Below the pieces are notes generated by a model. That model saw only the letters and a program-made list of their open reading frames with translations. It did not search any database and had not been told where the DNA came from. 64,000 bases of DNA from Orychophragmus violaceus. Its lineage: Eukaryota; Streptophyta; Magnoliopsida; Brassicales; Brassicaceae. Made by a program: the position numbers and the translations under genes. Every line of letters begins with the position of its first letter. Position 1 is the first letter of the stretch. The stretch is taken from contig CM058239.1 in NCBI GenBank assembly GCA_030180135.1, forward strand, positions 70,625,823 to 70,689,822. Reading direction: 5' to 3'. Of the stretch, positions 12,358-24,200 are shown piece after piece.

Positions 12358-14479
12358 CAGAAGTGAGGGAGATTGATTCGTGATCATAAACTCTTGATAG
12401 GAGCTGGAGGCGGGGATAATGCCAAACGTACCGGGGTAGCGCATAGACTGAGCTCACCGAGAATGACTTCGACTCGTTTTCGTGACCCTTGAGGGAGAGC
12501 TTCGGGAGATCCCGACTCTTTAGAACGTTCTCGTTTATTCTGAGAAGTCTTTTTGACTCTTTGGTCTGCTTGTTTTCCTTTTTGTCGGAGGGGGTTTCCT
12601 CCTCGACTTCGGATTCTTGGTTGTTTTCGGACTCTCGTTTTTGGGCCTCAACCCTTGCTCGAGTGTAGCATTCTTCAGTCGAGTGTCCTTTTTTGTTGTG
12701 AAAGTCACATAATTTATCTTTGTCGAACTCCAATTTCTTCGAGCTCTTCGGACTCTCGACTGCGTTAACGTTTCCAGATTTACGGGAATCCTTTTTTTAA
12801 TTCGAGTTCTGCGAGCCCGACTGGTTCTTTTCCTTTCGGTGCTTCTCTCTGAGGGCCGTAGTTTCGTCCTCGAGGCGAGCAAAGTCCGACGCGCGATGAA
12901 GGGCGTCATCGAGTGTTTGAGGTTCGCAGACTGTTATTTCCTCGCGGAATTTGGTCGAGTACCACAGTCAGCGTCTTAGTGCCTCTATAACCACTTCGTC
13001 ATTTGGGTTCGCGATTTTGGATTTTATCTCCTTGAATCGGTCGATGTACGAACGAAGTGTTTCGTCAGATCGTTGAGACACGCCAAATAAGGCTGCTTCA
13101 GTTGTTTTGACCTCGATAAAGATGGAGTACTGTTTGAGGAAAGCCATCATGAACTGGGTGAAGTTATCGATGGATCTCTCTTCCAGTCCGGCGAACCATT
13201 CTAGGGCAGAGCCCGATAGATTATCGGCAAAGAGTCTGCAAAAATCTGGCTCTCATTCCTCGTCCGTGAGATACACCCTCGACATCGCTAGTCGGAATGC
13301 CCTGATGTGGGCTTTGGGGTCCGATTTTCCCGAAAATTCTGGGAATTTCATTTTCTTAATTTCCCGAATTCTCGCAAAAGCGATTCGGTCTGTGAATGGC
13401 GTTTGTCGTGTTTCTTCAATCACTCGGTCGATGTCAGGTGCCGCGCTTGTTGCCATGTGGGCTTTCGAGCTTAGGCTGACGAACTGAGCGTTAGCCTGCT
13501 CAATATACTGCCTTAGCATGTCGTGTTTGTCACCTGCTATAGGCGCGAACCCCGTTTGCGCCTGGGTTGACGTTTGCCCAGGAAAGATCGGGTCAAAGAG
13601 ATCGATTGTTGGAGTTGGTCTCGTCTGGTCGATCTTGGGCATTTGGAATTGTATCGGACTTGATCCGATAGGATATCCCGAGCTCGAGGCGAAGGCTGAG
13701 CCTCCCAGTTGCCTCGGTCGAATGTTGGAAATATTCGACAAAGGAGGTGGTCCGGGTAGTGGTCGGTTTCCCGATCCGCTTGGATATGTGACCATATAAC
13801 TCGAACTAAATGGAGTCGATGTCGCGATAGGGGTCGTTATAGGGCGGAAACCGCTATTCGACGTGCTAGCGAAATTTCCCGACGTTCCAGGGGGTGATAT
13901 CACCTGGGAGAAGTCCAGGCGTGTTCGCGGAGGAGGACTTATGGGAGGTCGTGGATCGCGTACCGATCGTCCTCCTTGGTCTTGGTTAGCGAGCTCTTCG
14001 AGGCGAGCGTTAATGCGCCATTCTTGCTAGTCGAGCTGTGTGGCCAGAGCGCGGTTTGCGATTTCTTGGGCCCGGGCGCTAGCCTCGTTGCTTCTCGTTC
14101 GGTTTACCAATAGGGTAAGCATTGAATGGATTTCAGCGAGGTCATCCGGAATTTGTCGCGGTAGAGGAGGAGGCTGTGGCGGGTTAGGCCTGAGCGCTCC
14201 GGATCCGCCTCCTGAAGCGGGGTGGAAGTTGAATCGCTTCTCATCCATACCCAGTTCCTGCTCAGATCGTCGGTTCCTGACAAAACGTTTGTCGGAATCT
14301 GGCTCGTCGCGATTGTTTGAGCGACTGAGTTGGTTGGTGCCTGAGGCTGAGCACGTCAACACGCCATCGGTCTGACCCATGGTCCTTACCCCGGTGGTGT
14401 CCTGAGGAACGTCGCCGACCGTCCGAGGGTGGTTGACTGGTGGAGTGGCGCTGGGAAAGCAAGATTGGTTGGCATTCAT
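12281..14479 (-). pseudogene. Tat-2 gag, frameshifted
   Basis: The ATG at 14477-14479 lies only about 55 bases from the PBS, a very short leader. Open pieces 14479-14027, 13903-13253, 13150-12968, 12909-12535 and 12733-12302 together parallel the Tat-1 gag. They include the capsid region and the knuckle FCDFHNKKGHSTEEC-like motif near 12660-12725 (with a D/L variant). Indels separate the pieces. A 34-base C run (12323-12356, poly-G on the coding strand) replaces the seven-G run of Tat-1 in the linker and would encode a long poly-Gly stretch. Confidence 0.85.
12323..12356. repeat. 34-base C homopolymer
   Basis: An uninterrupted run of 34 C on the plus strand inside the Tat-2 gag-protease linker. 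The orthologous position in Tat-1 (about 8393-8399) holds seven Gs. It may be slippage in the genome or a sequencing/assembly artefact. Confidence 0.9.
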
Positions 14480-14533
14480 CTCGATCTATCAAACTTAGGA
14501 TCTGATTCTTAAGATAGGAAAACTACAGATTGT

Positions 14534-14550
14534 CCCCACAGTCGGCGCCA
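14534..14550 (-). other. Tat-2 primer-binding site
   Basis: The minus strand reads TGGCGCCGACTGTGGGG, two bases inside the LTR. TGGCGCC-type sites are usual in Tat/Athila elements. I do not assign the tRNA with certainty. Confidence 0.75.
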
Positions 14551-14552
14551 AA

Positions 14553-15088
14553 TGTGAGATCGAAGATTCACACCAAGGATTTGTAATCGTGGATTTGGAC
14601 TTTGTATATAAGAGATGGTATAGATTTCCTATGAATCAAAGATATTATTGAGGTTGAATGTCGAGATAGAACAAACACAATCGAAAAGAGAGTACAAAAT
14701 ATGAAAGTCGAGCTATCTAGTCGAAGTGTTCTTGATTAGGGTTGGAATTTCTTGAATGTATTGCCACTTATCCTTTAAATAGCCCTCGACTTCAATCTTC
14801 TTGTTCCGATCTTTCAGCTTCGTAGTGGTAACAATCTCCAAGATTTACGAAAGCCGCTTCAACCGACGAAGACTTGGTCGTTCTCCCTTGACATCGCCTT
14901 CTATCGAGCTCGAGCTCGACCACTTCTCGTTTCGTATCGTCTGGGCCTTGATTGGCTTGTGACCGAATGGGCCCAGAGTCTGTAATAATCAAACTCGCCT
15001 CCATAGTCACGAATCGGGCTTATAATTATTGGCCTTCATCTTGTTTGTTATGGGTTCGGATTTCCTAGAGGGAAATCCAGCACCAACA
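14553..15088 (-). repeat. Tat-2 5' LTR (536 bp)
   Basis: On the minus strand it begins TGTTGGTGCTGG and ends GATCTCACA, with canonical TG...CA ends. A TATA-like CTATTTAAAGG on the minus strand at about 14773-14783 could start the genomic RNA. The right flank (TCTAAGAAGTC) equals the interior of the alpha block seen intact at 18899, so Tat-2 inserted into an alpha copy. Confidence 0.82.
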
Positions 15089-15690
15089 TCTAAGAAGTCT
15101 TTGCTAACATTCGGGTCAAACGTAATCCACTTGCCCAACCAAAGCACAGACATAGCTAAATTAATCACAAATCAATAATTAACAGATATGTTCTAGAAAT
15201 AGTCATAACTGTCAAATGATAAGTCAGATCAAAGCGATTCTTACATTTCTAGGATGAAACTGAGATTTTTTTAACGACATATTTTGCGTTCCGTGGATCC
15301 TGATAGTTCTCCCGGAAATTGCATTTCAATATGACGTCCAGAATTGATCTGATCTGAGATATGCATTTGAGAATGTGAAATATTGAAGAAACGAGATTAG
15401 AAATCCGATCTACCACCACAATGAAATCAAATCCTGAGAGGAGTATAAGGAAAAGAGAATAATACAAAAATGGATGAGGTTAGAGATTCACTTACCCCAT
15501 AATCAAAGAGATGACAAGGAGGAGGCGAGGGCACTGAGGACGGCGGCGGTGACAGAAGCCCAAAAGAGAGGGATGAGTAATTTGGATTAACCAGTGAGAA
15601 CAAACCAAACCAAACCAATTTAATCGACACAATCAATATACGACTTAACATCGAGATGAGAATTAAACATCTACAAGCAATTTACAATCA
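15089..15690. repeat. Alpha repeat block, copy 1
   Basis: First of four related non-coding blocks in this region. Shared landmarks are a GATCTGATCT segment, AATATTGAAGAAACGAGATTAGAAAT, and a GATGAGGTTAGRGATTCACTTACC boundary. Each copy differs by many substitutions and indels, so these are old duplicates. No gene is recognised. The style resembles LTR-derived sequence, but termini are not found. Confidence 0.6.
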
Positions 15691-15699
15691 ACAAACAAG

Positions 15700-16035
15700 A
15701 GAGTTCTGACTACTGGGCCCTCAGAGTCTCACGACTTTTGCGGCGTCCAGTAGCCTTACCACTTCCTGCTGATGTACAAGGTGCTCCGCCTCGAACACCC
15801 CATGTGCCTGACATACGCCGCAAGGTACTCCACGTCGAACGTATCGTGGTATGGTAGCCATCAATTTCTTTCCGAGGGTTCGTCATGCCCCCATCGACGA
15901 AGGACACGTCACCTCCCGGCCCACATGTCCTTCCAAAAAACATGCTATAGAGTGACTCACGTTCTCTCTGCACCCACTCACTATCTCTATATCACCACTC
16001 CAATCAATCACCACAACAATTTCTGGTTTTTTAAC
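15700..16035. repeat. Beta repeat block, copy 1
   Basis: It runs from GAGAGTTCTGACTA to a CAATCAATCACCACAACAATTTC segment, and is repeated at about 17778-18120. The minus-strand frame 15973-15710 is open here but broken in the second copy, so I do not call a gene. Confidence 0.6.
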
Positions 16036-16505
16036 TTAAGGATTTCTTACATTTTTGGAAAGACGAGACCGAGATATTTCGAACGACATACTGTGCGTTC
16101 CGTGGATCCTTATGGTTCTCCAGGAAACTTAATTTAAATATGACGGCCGTAATTGGATCTGATCTTATATATGCACTCGAAAGTGTGAAATATTGAAGAA
16201 ACGAGATTAGAAATCTGATCTACCACCACAGTGGATCAAATCTCGAGTAAAAGATAATACTAAAAAAATGGATGAGGTTAGGGATTCACTTACCCGAAAA
16301 GAAGTATCGAAGAGATGACAATGAGGAGGCGAGGGCATTGAGGCATAAGCGGCGACGGAAGCCCAAAAGAGAGGGATGAGTAATTTGGATTACCCAGTGA
16401 GAACGAAGCAAACCGAACTAATTTAAGTCGACAAAATTGATATACGACTTAACATAGAGATGAGAATTAAACAACTTCAAGCATTTTATAATACTTATAC
16501 TTTAT
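16036..16505. repeat. Alpha repeat block, copy 2
   Basis: Second alpha copy, shorter at its left end, followed directly by the Helitron-like sequence instead of a beta block. Confidence 0.6.
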
Positions 16506-16512
16506 ATATATA

Positions 16513-17290
16513 CTAGTATTCTGGCTCGTGCGTTGCACGCGCTAATGTTTTTGGATTTGACATCGATAGTTTAGATAGTCAATGCCAAAGTAGAACATCC
16601 TTAATTTTTTTAAGTTAACATGTATTAACATTACATTTTTATACACACTACTACCATCTTTGAATCTACATTTTTACTCAAAACTATACCTAACTGTGAA
16701 TATATATATATATATATAATAACCTAAACTAATATAAAAAAATACATTAGGCCAAGAAATATCGTTTTATCGAAAGATCAAAAACTTTTATTTATTAGGA
16801 TTGGTTTTGATAAATAAAAGATATTGGGTTCAGAGATATTTTTGTGGTAAAACTAACAATGTTAGTGATGTCATATAACTACCAGTCACCAAGCCACCAG
16901 TTTCAATAAAAACATAGTAATCATAAATCATCAAATCATTTTAAACAATTCCATAAATACTTTCTAATATCCAGAAATTTCTATCGAACATCTTTATTCA
17001 TCTTTTATCGATCATTTTATTCAGATTTAATGTCATTATCTATTAATACTTTTATGAAAGAATGTAATCAAATTTTTTTGGATAAATATTCTTCTACATT
17101 TTATGTGTGTATGGTGAAGCTTTAATACGAATATTTTGTTTGGTCGATAGATTTTTAGGTAATCTAGATTTTATGAAACAATGTTATCAATAAGGTCACT
17201 AATGAGATCCACAACAAAGTTTCCTTCGTGAATAAATATGTTGTAATCTTATTGTCTAATATGATAATCTTGTTTCTCTTCAATATTTCT
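16513..17290 (-). mobile_element. Helitron-like segment (3' end seen, 5' end tentative)
   Basis: Read on the minus strand, the left boundary ends with a GCGTGCAACGCACG hairpin, a 7-base spacer and CTAG followed by host T at 16512, matching the 3' signature of plant Helitrons. It interrupts the alpha-beta order. A minus-strand TC start near 17290 is possible but not distinctive. The interior is AT-rich and non-coding, so any such element is non-autonomous. Confidence 0.4.
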
Positions 17291-17770
17291 GATAAACATT
17301 TCTGGATAGAAAATACCAAGATCTTTCCAATAAAATATTGTGTGTTACGTGGATCCTTATGGTTCATTGGAAAATCGCATTTCAATATGACGTCCAGAAT
17401 TGATCTGATCTCATATATGCACTCGAGAGTGTGAAATATTGAAGAAACAAGATTAGAAATCCGATCTACCACCACAGTGGGTTAAACCCCGAGGGAGTAT
17501 AAGGATAAGAGAATAATACAAAAATGGATGAGGTTAAGGATTCACTTCCCCATAAAAAGAATCGAAGAGATGACAAGGAGGAGGCGAGGGCACAGAGGAT
17601 GAAATCGGCGACATAAGCCAAAAAGAGAAGGATGAGTAATTTGGATTATCTAGTGAGAACGAACCAAACCGATCCGATTTAAATCGATATAAGAATTAAC
17701 ATCAAGATGATAATTAAACAACTGCAAGCAATTTACTAAACTTATACTTTATATAGATATAATAAGCAAT
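17291..17770. repeat. Alpha repeat block, copy 3
   Basis: Third alpha copy, in the usual order before a beta block. It shares the GGATCC-containing segment (17352) and the GATGAGGTTAAGGATTCACTT boundary. Confidence 0.58.
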
Positions 17771-18120
17771 CAGCAAGCAAGAGAGTTCTGACTATTTTGC
17801 CTTCAAAGTCTCACGACTTTTGCGGCGTCCAATACTCTTACCACTTCTTGCTGATGTACAAATTTCTCCGCCTCAGACACCACATGTGGTCGACGTATGC
17901 CCCCAAGATACTCCACATCAGACGTCTCGTGATATTGTAGCCATATATTTCTTTCATGAGGGTACGTCACGCCCCAATTAACGAAGGAAATGTCACCTCT
18001 CGGCCCACATGTCCTTCAAAACAACGTGCTATAGAGTGACTCACGTTCTCTATGCACCCACTCACTAATTCTATCTCACCACTCCAATCAATCCACACAA
18101 CAATTTCTGATTTCTTAACT
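17771..18120. repeat. Beta repeat block, copy 2
   Basis: It matches 15700-16035 including the CTCACGACTTTTGCGGCGTC and CGGCCCACATGTCCTTC segments, with scattered differences. Confidence 0.6.
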
Positions 18121-18459
18121 TAACGGTCCTTAAACATCTCAACTATGTTCTCACGGAACATCCAATTAATTCACAAAATCAACACAAAATTTTCCGGACA
18201 ACATTAACAATTTATTTCGTTCTCAATCAATAATCAAAACTCATCAATTACCAATCCTTTAACAACCTAACTTCGTTTCTCATTTCATGTTTCTTATAAC
18301 AATTCACATAGTGATTATTAAGTTTTATGAGTATATATATAGATCATATTGGGTTTTTATAACATCTTTATATATAGTTGTTTAACTTATATCTACATTC
18401 TCGGTAACACCCAACACGCAAGGAAGCTATATTTAATCTGATCTAAACATTATGCTGCA
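18121..18459. other. AT-rich spacer, nothing recognised
   Basis: Non-coding, A/T-rich sequence with TATATATA runs. I see no gene, repeat border or structured motif. Confidence 0.5.
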
Positions 18460-18889
18460 TAGAAATACACGAGAAGTAAATAAGTGGGGACCGCCACACC
18501 TTGGCCACATTGATGATATCTCAGAAATGATCCGTGATTTTGAACCAAGGAGAATACTCCAACAATAGTGTCGCACCGGATCGCGAATGAGCTCATAACG
18601 AGCGACGACGATAATCATCGATGAATTGTTTACATAATAATGGAACATCGACGGAGGAAAAAGATGACTCCTGCTTCGACGATTGCGGGGAGACTCGAGG
18701 ACGGGTCGGGCTTCATGCGGCTGGTCGACTACCAACTCTGAGGGCTTTTACGACGACGATGAACCAATATCCAACCGGGATCAGACTCAAGATTTCGAAA
18801 GGAAAATCTCTCCATGCTCTAGATCGCGAAAGGAAAATCTCACCATGCTCTAGAACTCTATATCAGTTTTCCTATAACCGAGAGCTAGA
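18460..18889. repeat. Gamma repeat block, copy 1, plus short unique tail
   Basis: 18460-18750 matches 19266-19565, sharing CACATTGATGATAT, GTGTCGCACCGGATCGCGA and GACGGAGGA segments. 18751-18889 is unmatched and contains a short local duplication around CTCTAGA(T/A) and GAAAGGAAAATCTC. Confidence 0.55.
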
Positions 18890-19262
18890 TCTATGTGTCT
18901 AAGAAGTCCTTTCTATTATTCGTGTCAAAAACAGTCTGCTTGCCCAACAAAAAAACATACATCGATTAATCACAAATCCATCATTAACAGATATGTTTTA
19001 GAAATAGACCATAACTGTCAAATGGTAAGTCAGATCAGAATTATTCTTACATTTCAGGAAAGACAAGACCGAGATCTTTCCAACGACATATTTTGCGTTT
19101 CGTGGATTTCTACTCTCATTTGAATATGACAGCCGAAATTGATCTGATCTTAGAAAAGCACTCGAGAGTGTGAAATATTGAAGAAACGAGATTAGAAATA
19201 CGATCTACCACCACAGTGGATCAAATCCCTAGAGAGTATAAGGAAAAGAGAATAATATAAAA
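18890..19262. repeat. Alpha repeat block, copy 4
   Basis: It preserves the left part of alpha (GTCTAAGAAGTC at 18898) that Tat-2 interrupted in copy 1, and so shows the empty-site sequence for that insertion. Confidence 0.58.
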
Positions 19263-19605
19263 ATGGTTGTCGGAATTGAGTTGACCGCCTCACCTTGGTC
19301 ACATTGATGATATTTTAGAATTTGTCCACGATTGTCGAACAATGGATACTCGGATGACAGTGTCGCACCGGATCGCGACTGATCTTGGAACGAGCGACAT
19401 CGACGATTACCAAATATCGGTTTGCACGACAACAGAACATTGACGGAGGAGAAAGACGGTTCATTGGCTGATTTGACGATGGCGGGTTGACGCCTTACTT
19501 CACAAGCGATCTCGAGGATGGGTCGGGTTCATGTGTCTGGTCGACTGCAAACTCCGAGGGCATTTTTAACACCCCCTTCCCGTTTTCCACTGACCGACGA
19601 GCTGA
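19263..19605. repeat. Gamma repeat block, copy 2 (CRM insertion target)
   Basis: Diverged copy of 18460-18750. The CRM element inserted in its right part; the sequence resumes at 26335 after the duplicated GCTGA. Confidence 0.55.
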
Positions 19606-20437
19606 TGATGAGGACATCGACTCAAGCGTTGACTCAAGCGTTGACTCAAGCGTAGAGATACGACGGGAAGACCTAGAAGAAGTACCTGCTGCTCAAGACG
19701 TGACGACCATGAGAGATCCTCCAAGGACAAGATCAGGAACTAGAAGACTCAGAGCACTGTTCAACACGTCCATTCAGAGTCTCCTAGCTCAAGATTATCA
19801 AGTGGAGCGTGTAGAAGATCAAATGAAGACAATTGAAGACTCGATGATGATCTTCTCGATTCAGCCTACTTAGGCCCCAACCATGGACAGCCACACACGC
19901 TCAATAAGGTATGATTTCAATTATATATTGTGTTTGTTCGTTTTGCAGTTCCAAGTATTACATTAGTTGTCTGAGTCAGAGTCTGTATTAGTCGTTAAGT
20001 GATTCAAGTTTCCCTGTATTACTTTAAAGTCGGACCATAGGATATTTTAGTATTTAGTAGCCGTTGTAATTAGGTTTTCTGCCCTAGAAGGCAACAGCTG
20101 CACGATCCCCTTTATAAGGATCCTTAGCAGCCGTGTATCATTTACCAAGTATCAATACAATAACGCAGTTCTTCTTCTTTGAGAGAAAACACCTTTTCGA
20201 TTCTAAGCTTTCTTGTGAGTCATATCAAGAGTCCTTAGATTCAGTCTTATCACAAGATCCTTCATCTCTTGTGTGGCGACAATCAATCCATCTTCTATCC
20301 ATTCAATCATCTCACGTTCATTCTAAGGAGTCTAGAGACCCGAGGTTTGAATCCATTTTACCACCATATCACCCACGATCTAGAATAGAGAGACTTCAGT
20401 CCCTGTTCTACGTCAAACACGCTTCCATCTTGCATCA
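19606..20437 (+). repeat. CRM 5' LTR (832 bp)
   Basis: It begins TGATGAGG and ends TTGCATCA. The first 268 bases repeat the C-terminal coding sequence of gag-pol (stop at 19871-19873). A triple GACTCAAGCGTT-type repeat lies at 19617-19652. TATA box TTTATAAG at 20111-20118 suggests RNA start near 20140. Confidence 0.95.
20111..20118 (+). promoter_or_regulatory. CRM LTR TATA box
   Basis: TTTATAAG in a GC-flanked setting (CCCC before, GGATCC after), about 240 bases after the coding part of the LTR. The same box recurs at 26003 in the 3' LTR. Confidence 0.65.
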
Positions 20438-20439
20438 TC

Positions 20440-20451
20440 TGGTATCAGAGC
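20440..20451 (+). other. CRM primer-binding site (initiator tRNA-Met)
   Basis: TGGTATCAGAGC, two bases after the LTR end. Confidence 0.95.
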
Positions 20452-21208
20452 CGAAAGGTTCCTAGATCAGGTGTATCTATCCCTTTTCCTTTCGGTTTCT
20501 TTGCAATCTAGTTTATAGCTTTCGATTTTTACTTTCAAAAAAAAAAAAAAACCATAAAAGTCTCTTGTTTCATCTAGTTTCATCGTTGATCTACATCCTT
20601 GAATCAAGTTAGGAATCGCTTCTTTGTGCTTGAGCCAATAAGCGAATTCTCTTGTCAATCTTAGGGTTTTAGAATCAAAGCTTTTCTTTTCTTGCACTCG
20701 TTTTCAACTTTCAAAAAAAAAAAAAAAAAAATTTGCTTCGTGTCCTTGTTTTAGTTCTTCATTTTTGCATTCAAAAAAAAGATTTACGAAGAAGAAGAAG
20801 TGTGATCTTTTGATCCGATTTTCCCATTTGAATTTTGGTTCAAAGTGTTCATTTCCTTTTCCAAAGATTCCGAAAATATTTTCCATATTTTAAGATTTTC
20901 TAGTTCCTATTTTTACTAAATCTCGTTTTCAAAAAAAAAAAAAAAAAAAAAAAGTTTTCCAAATCTTTTCAAATTTCTAAAGATCTCCTATATTTAATCA
21001 AATCGGTTTACAACTTTCCAAAATCCTTTTGTCAAAACCGAGCGTGATTTATTTTACTTGTAACCGAGCCTTCTCTTGTGTCAGTCCTTGACGCATCGCT
21101 TGTATCACAAGTATCATAGGTTTGCTTAGGATCTTTCTCCTTATTTTGTGCCTTTTGTTCCCTAGTCACTTGATCGCTTGCTCTAGTGTGTATAGGAACA
21201 GGAAACCA
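20452..21208 (+). other. CRM leader with four poly(A) tracts
   Basis: Untranslated leader. A-runs of 15 (20537-20551), 19 (20713-20731), 8 (20773-20780) and 23 bases (20931-20953) each follow a TTC or TTTC. No upstream gene is seen. Confidence 0.75.
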
Positions 21209-24200
21209 ATGGCAGGAGACCACGTCGACCCTAATGCAGCTCTACTAGAAGCGCTACAAGCCATGAAGAACGACTTGTCGGCTCAGATCGGACGGATTGA
21301 TCAAAGGGTTGGACGACTAGAACTTCCAAGGAATGATGAGCAGTCGGATGATGATGAGAGTGAGAATACTCTGAATGCAGGAGCAGGAGGGAGGAACCGA
21401 GATCATCAACATCACCGCCGTGATCGCCAACCACAACAAGAGGTAAACCGTAACTTTGCAAAAGATTTGAAACTAATTGTGCCAACTTTTGCAGGTAGGG
21501 TTAATCCGGAAGCATACCTTGATTGGGAGAGGCGTATGGAGTACATCTTTGACTACTACGAGTACAATGACCAGAAGAAGATAGCTCTAGCTTCGGCTCA
21601 ACTCACGGACCATGCCTTAACTTGGTGGGACAGAGAAGTCCAAGACCGTAGGCGAAACAACTTTGAGCGGATCACAACCTGGGCAGCCATGAAGTACAAC
21701 TTCAGGAGGCGATTTGTGCCACCTCATTACCACAGAGATATGCAAAAGCAGTTCAGGCTTCTGTCACAGAAGAACAAGAGTGTTGAGGAATACTATGAAG
21801 AGTTTGAGCAACTCAAGAACCGGATGGCGTTGGATGAGAGTGAAGAAGTTCTCATGGGCCATTTCATTGATGGACTCAATGACCGAATCGCCAGAAAGGT
21901 AGAACGTCAACCTTGTCATGATCTTAATGATTTATTGCATGCAGCCGTGCAGGCTGAACAAGGAATCAAGAGAAAGACAGCGGCAGCGAGTCGCTCAAGA
22001 CCTAACTCATGGAGTGCACCACAAGCTAAGAACCTTGACAAAGGCAAGACTGTTGCCTCAGGTTCCCAAGATAAGAGGTCAGCTTATGACGCTCCAAGGA
22101 ACAACCGTACTGACTCAGGTAAGTCTTCAACCACTAATACAAGAGCGCGAGACATAACTTGTTTTAAGTGTCAGGGTAAAGGTCACTATGCACGAGATTG
22201 TCCAAATAAGCGAGTTATGATCTTAACACCTGATGGAGGATATGAGTCTCAAGATGAAGTGGAACACCTTGAAGCTGCGGATTCAGAAGAGGAAGTAGCA
22301 TTTCCCGAGACAGGAGAAATGTTAGTTGTTTGCAGGGCATTGAGTGCCTTGAGTGACCCAGACACCATCCATAGAGAAAACTTGTTTTTCACTCGATGTT
22401 CAGTTCAGAACAAGGTATGTAGTCTCATAATTGATGGTGGATCTTGTACTAATGCTGCTAGCAAGATTATGGTGGAAAAGCTAGGTTTGAAGACAACCCA
22501 ACATCCGAGGCCATACCGCCTTAGATGGTTAGATTCAAGCACCGAGATAAGGATACATGAGCAAGTCCTGATTCAGTTCAAGATAGGGAAGTATGAGGAT
22601 GAAGTCTTGTGCGATGTTGTCCCAATGCAAGTAGGCCATATGTTTCTCGGCAGACCATGGCAATTTGATAGAGAAGTCATACACAACGGACGCACCAATA
22701 CTCATTCCTTCACGCACGACAAGCGCAAATTCCAGCTTGCTCCATTATCTCCTCAAGAGGTACATGAGATGCAATCCAAATTTGCTGCCGAGGCCAAGGT
22801 AAGTAAAACTAACCTTTACATCACTCCTAGTACTGTCTATAAGGCTTTAGAGCGAAAAGAAACGGTGCTACTAATGGTGTTTAGAGATGTGTTGCTTACA
22901 GGTTCACAGGATAATGTGCTTGTACCAGAGATTGTATCACTGCTTGACAGATACAAAGATGTGTTCCCTGAAGAGATACCGACTGGGTTACCACCCATTA
23001 GAGGAATAGAGCATCAGATTGATCTAGTTCCCGGTGTACCATTGCCCAACCGTCCAGCTTACCGTATGAACCCAACGGAGACTAAGGAGTTGGAGAAGCA
23101 GATTCAAGACTTAATGGAGAAAGGTTACATTAGGGAAAGCTTGAGCCCGTGTGCTGTACCAGTTCTCTTAGTGCCAAAGAAAGATGGAACTTGGAGGATG
23201 TGTGTAGACTGCCGAGCAATCAACAACATCACCATAAAATATCGACATCCAATTCCAAGGAGTGGATACCATCAAGTGAGGATGAAAGAAGGTGACGAAT
23301 GGAAGACTGCTTTCAAAACTAAGCAGGGGCTCTACGAGTGGTTAGTCATGCCATTTGGTCTAACCAATGCACCCAGCACCTTCATGAGGTTAATGAACCA
23401 GGTTCTCAGAGCTTACATCAGTAAATTTGTAGTAGTTTACTTTGATGATATATTGGTTTATAGCAAATCGTTTGAGGATCACCAAAAGCATCTTGAGCTA
23501 GTCCTTGACACACTTCGAAAAGAAAGCCTATATGGTAATCTTAAGAAGTGCTCCTTTTGTACTAATGAAGTGGTTTTCTTAGGTTTTGTTGTCAGTTCCA
23601 AAGGTTTACAGGTTGATCAAGAGAAGATCAAAGCAATCCAAGAATGGCCGAGACCAAACAACATAGGACAAGTCAGGAGCTTCCACGGATTGGCAAGCTT
23701 CTACCGGCGTTTTGTCAAAGATTTCAGTACTATAGCCGCCCCTCTCACTGCTGTGATCAAGAAGGACGTAGCATTTCAGTGGGGAACAGCTCAAGAGGAC
23801 GCGTTCAACAGACTCAAGGATCGTTTGACGCATGCACCAGTTTTGGTATTACCTGATTTTAACAAAACTTTTGAGGTTGAATGCGATGCTTCAGGCTTAG
23901 GTATTGGAGCCGTGCTAACTCAAGGAGGGCGTCCAGTAGCTTACTTCAGTGAGAAACTAAGTGGAGCCAGCTTGAACTACCCAACGTACGACAAGGAACT
24001 CTATGCGCTAGTGAGGTCGTTGGAGACATGGCAGCACTATCTTCTGTCCAAGGAGTTTGTTATACATACTGATCATGAGACTTTGAAGCACCTTAGAGGA
24101 CAAACAACACTGAAGAGAAGACATGCTAAGTGGATGGAGTTTGTAGAAGCATTCCCATATGTGATAAAGTATAAGAAGGGCAAAGAGAATGTTGTGGCTG

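Larger units (their letters stand above)
12281..15088 (-). mobile_element. Tat-2: inverted, 3'-truncated Tat element
   Basis: On the minus strand: 5' LTR 14553-15088, PBS 14534-14550, gag from 14479 down to 12281. It ends at the start of the protease linker (residues PKRVDFIFG), exactly where it abuts Tat-1. The gag arms of Tat-1 and Tat-2 form an inverted repeat of about 2 kb around a 3.8-kb loop. The LTR's outer end is followed by the alpha repeat block. Confidence 0.87.

Noticed and set aside
12302..12733. Frame with poly-Gly tail in Tat-2
   Set aside because: The Gly run is the 34-base homopolymer; the rest is ordinary Tat gag.
15710..15973. 87-codon minus-strand frame in the first beta block
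   Set aside because: The duplicate beta block has a broken frame and no domain is recognised.
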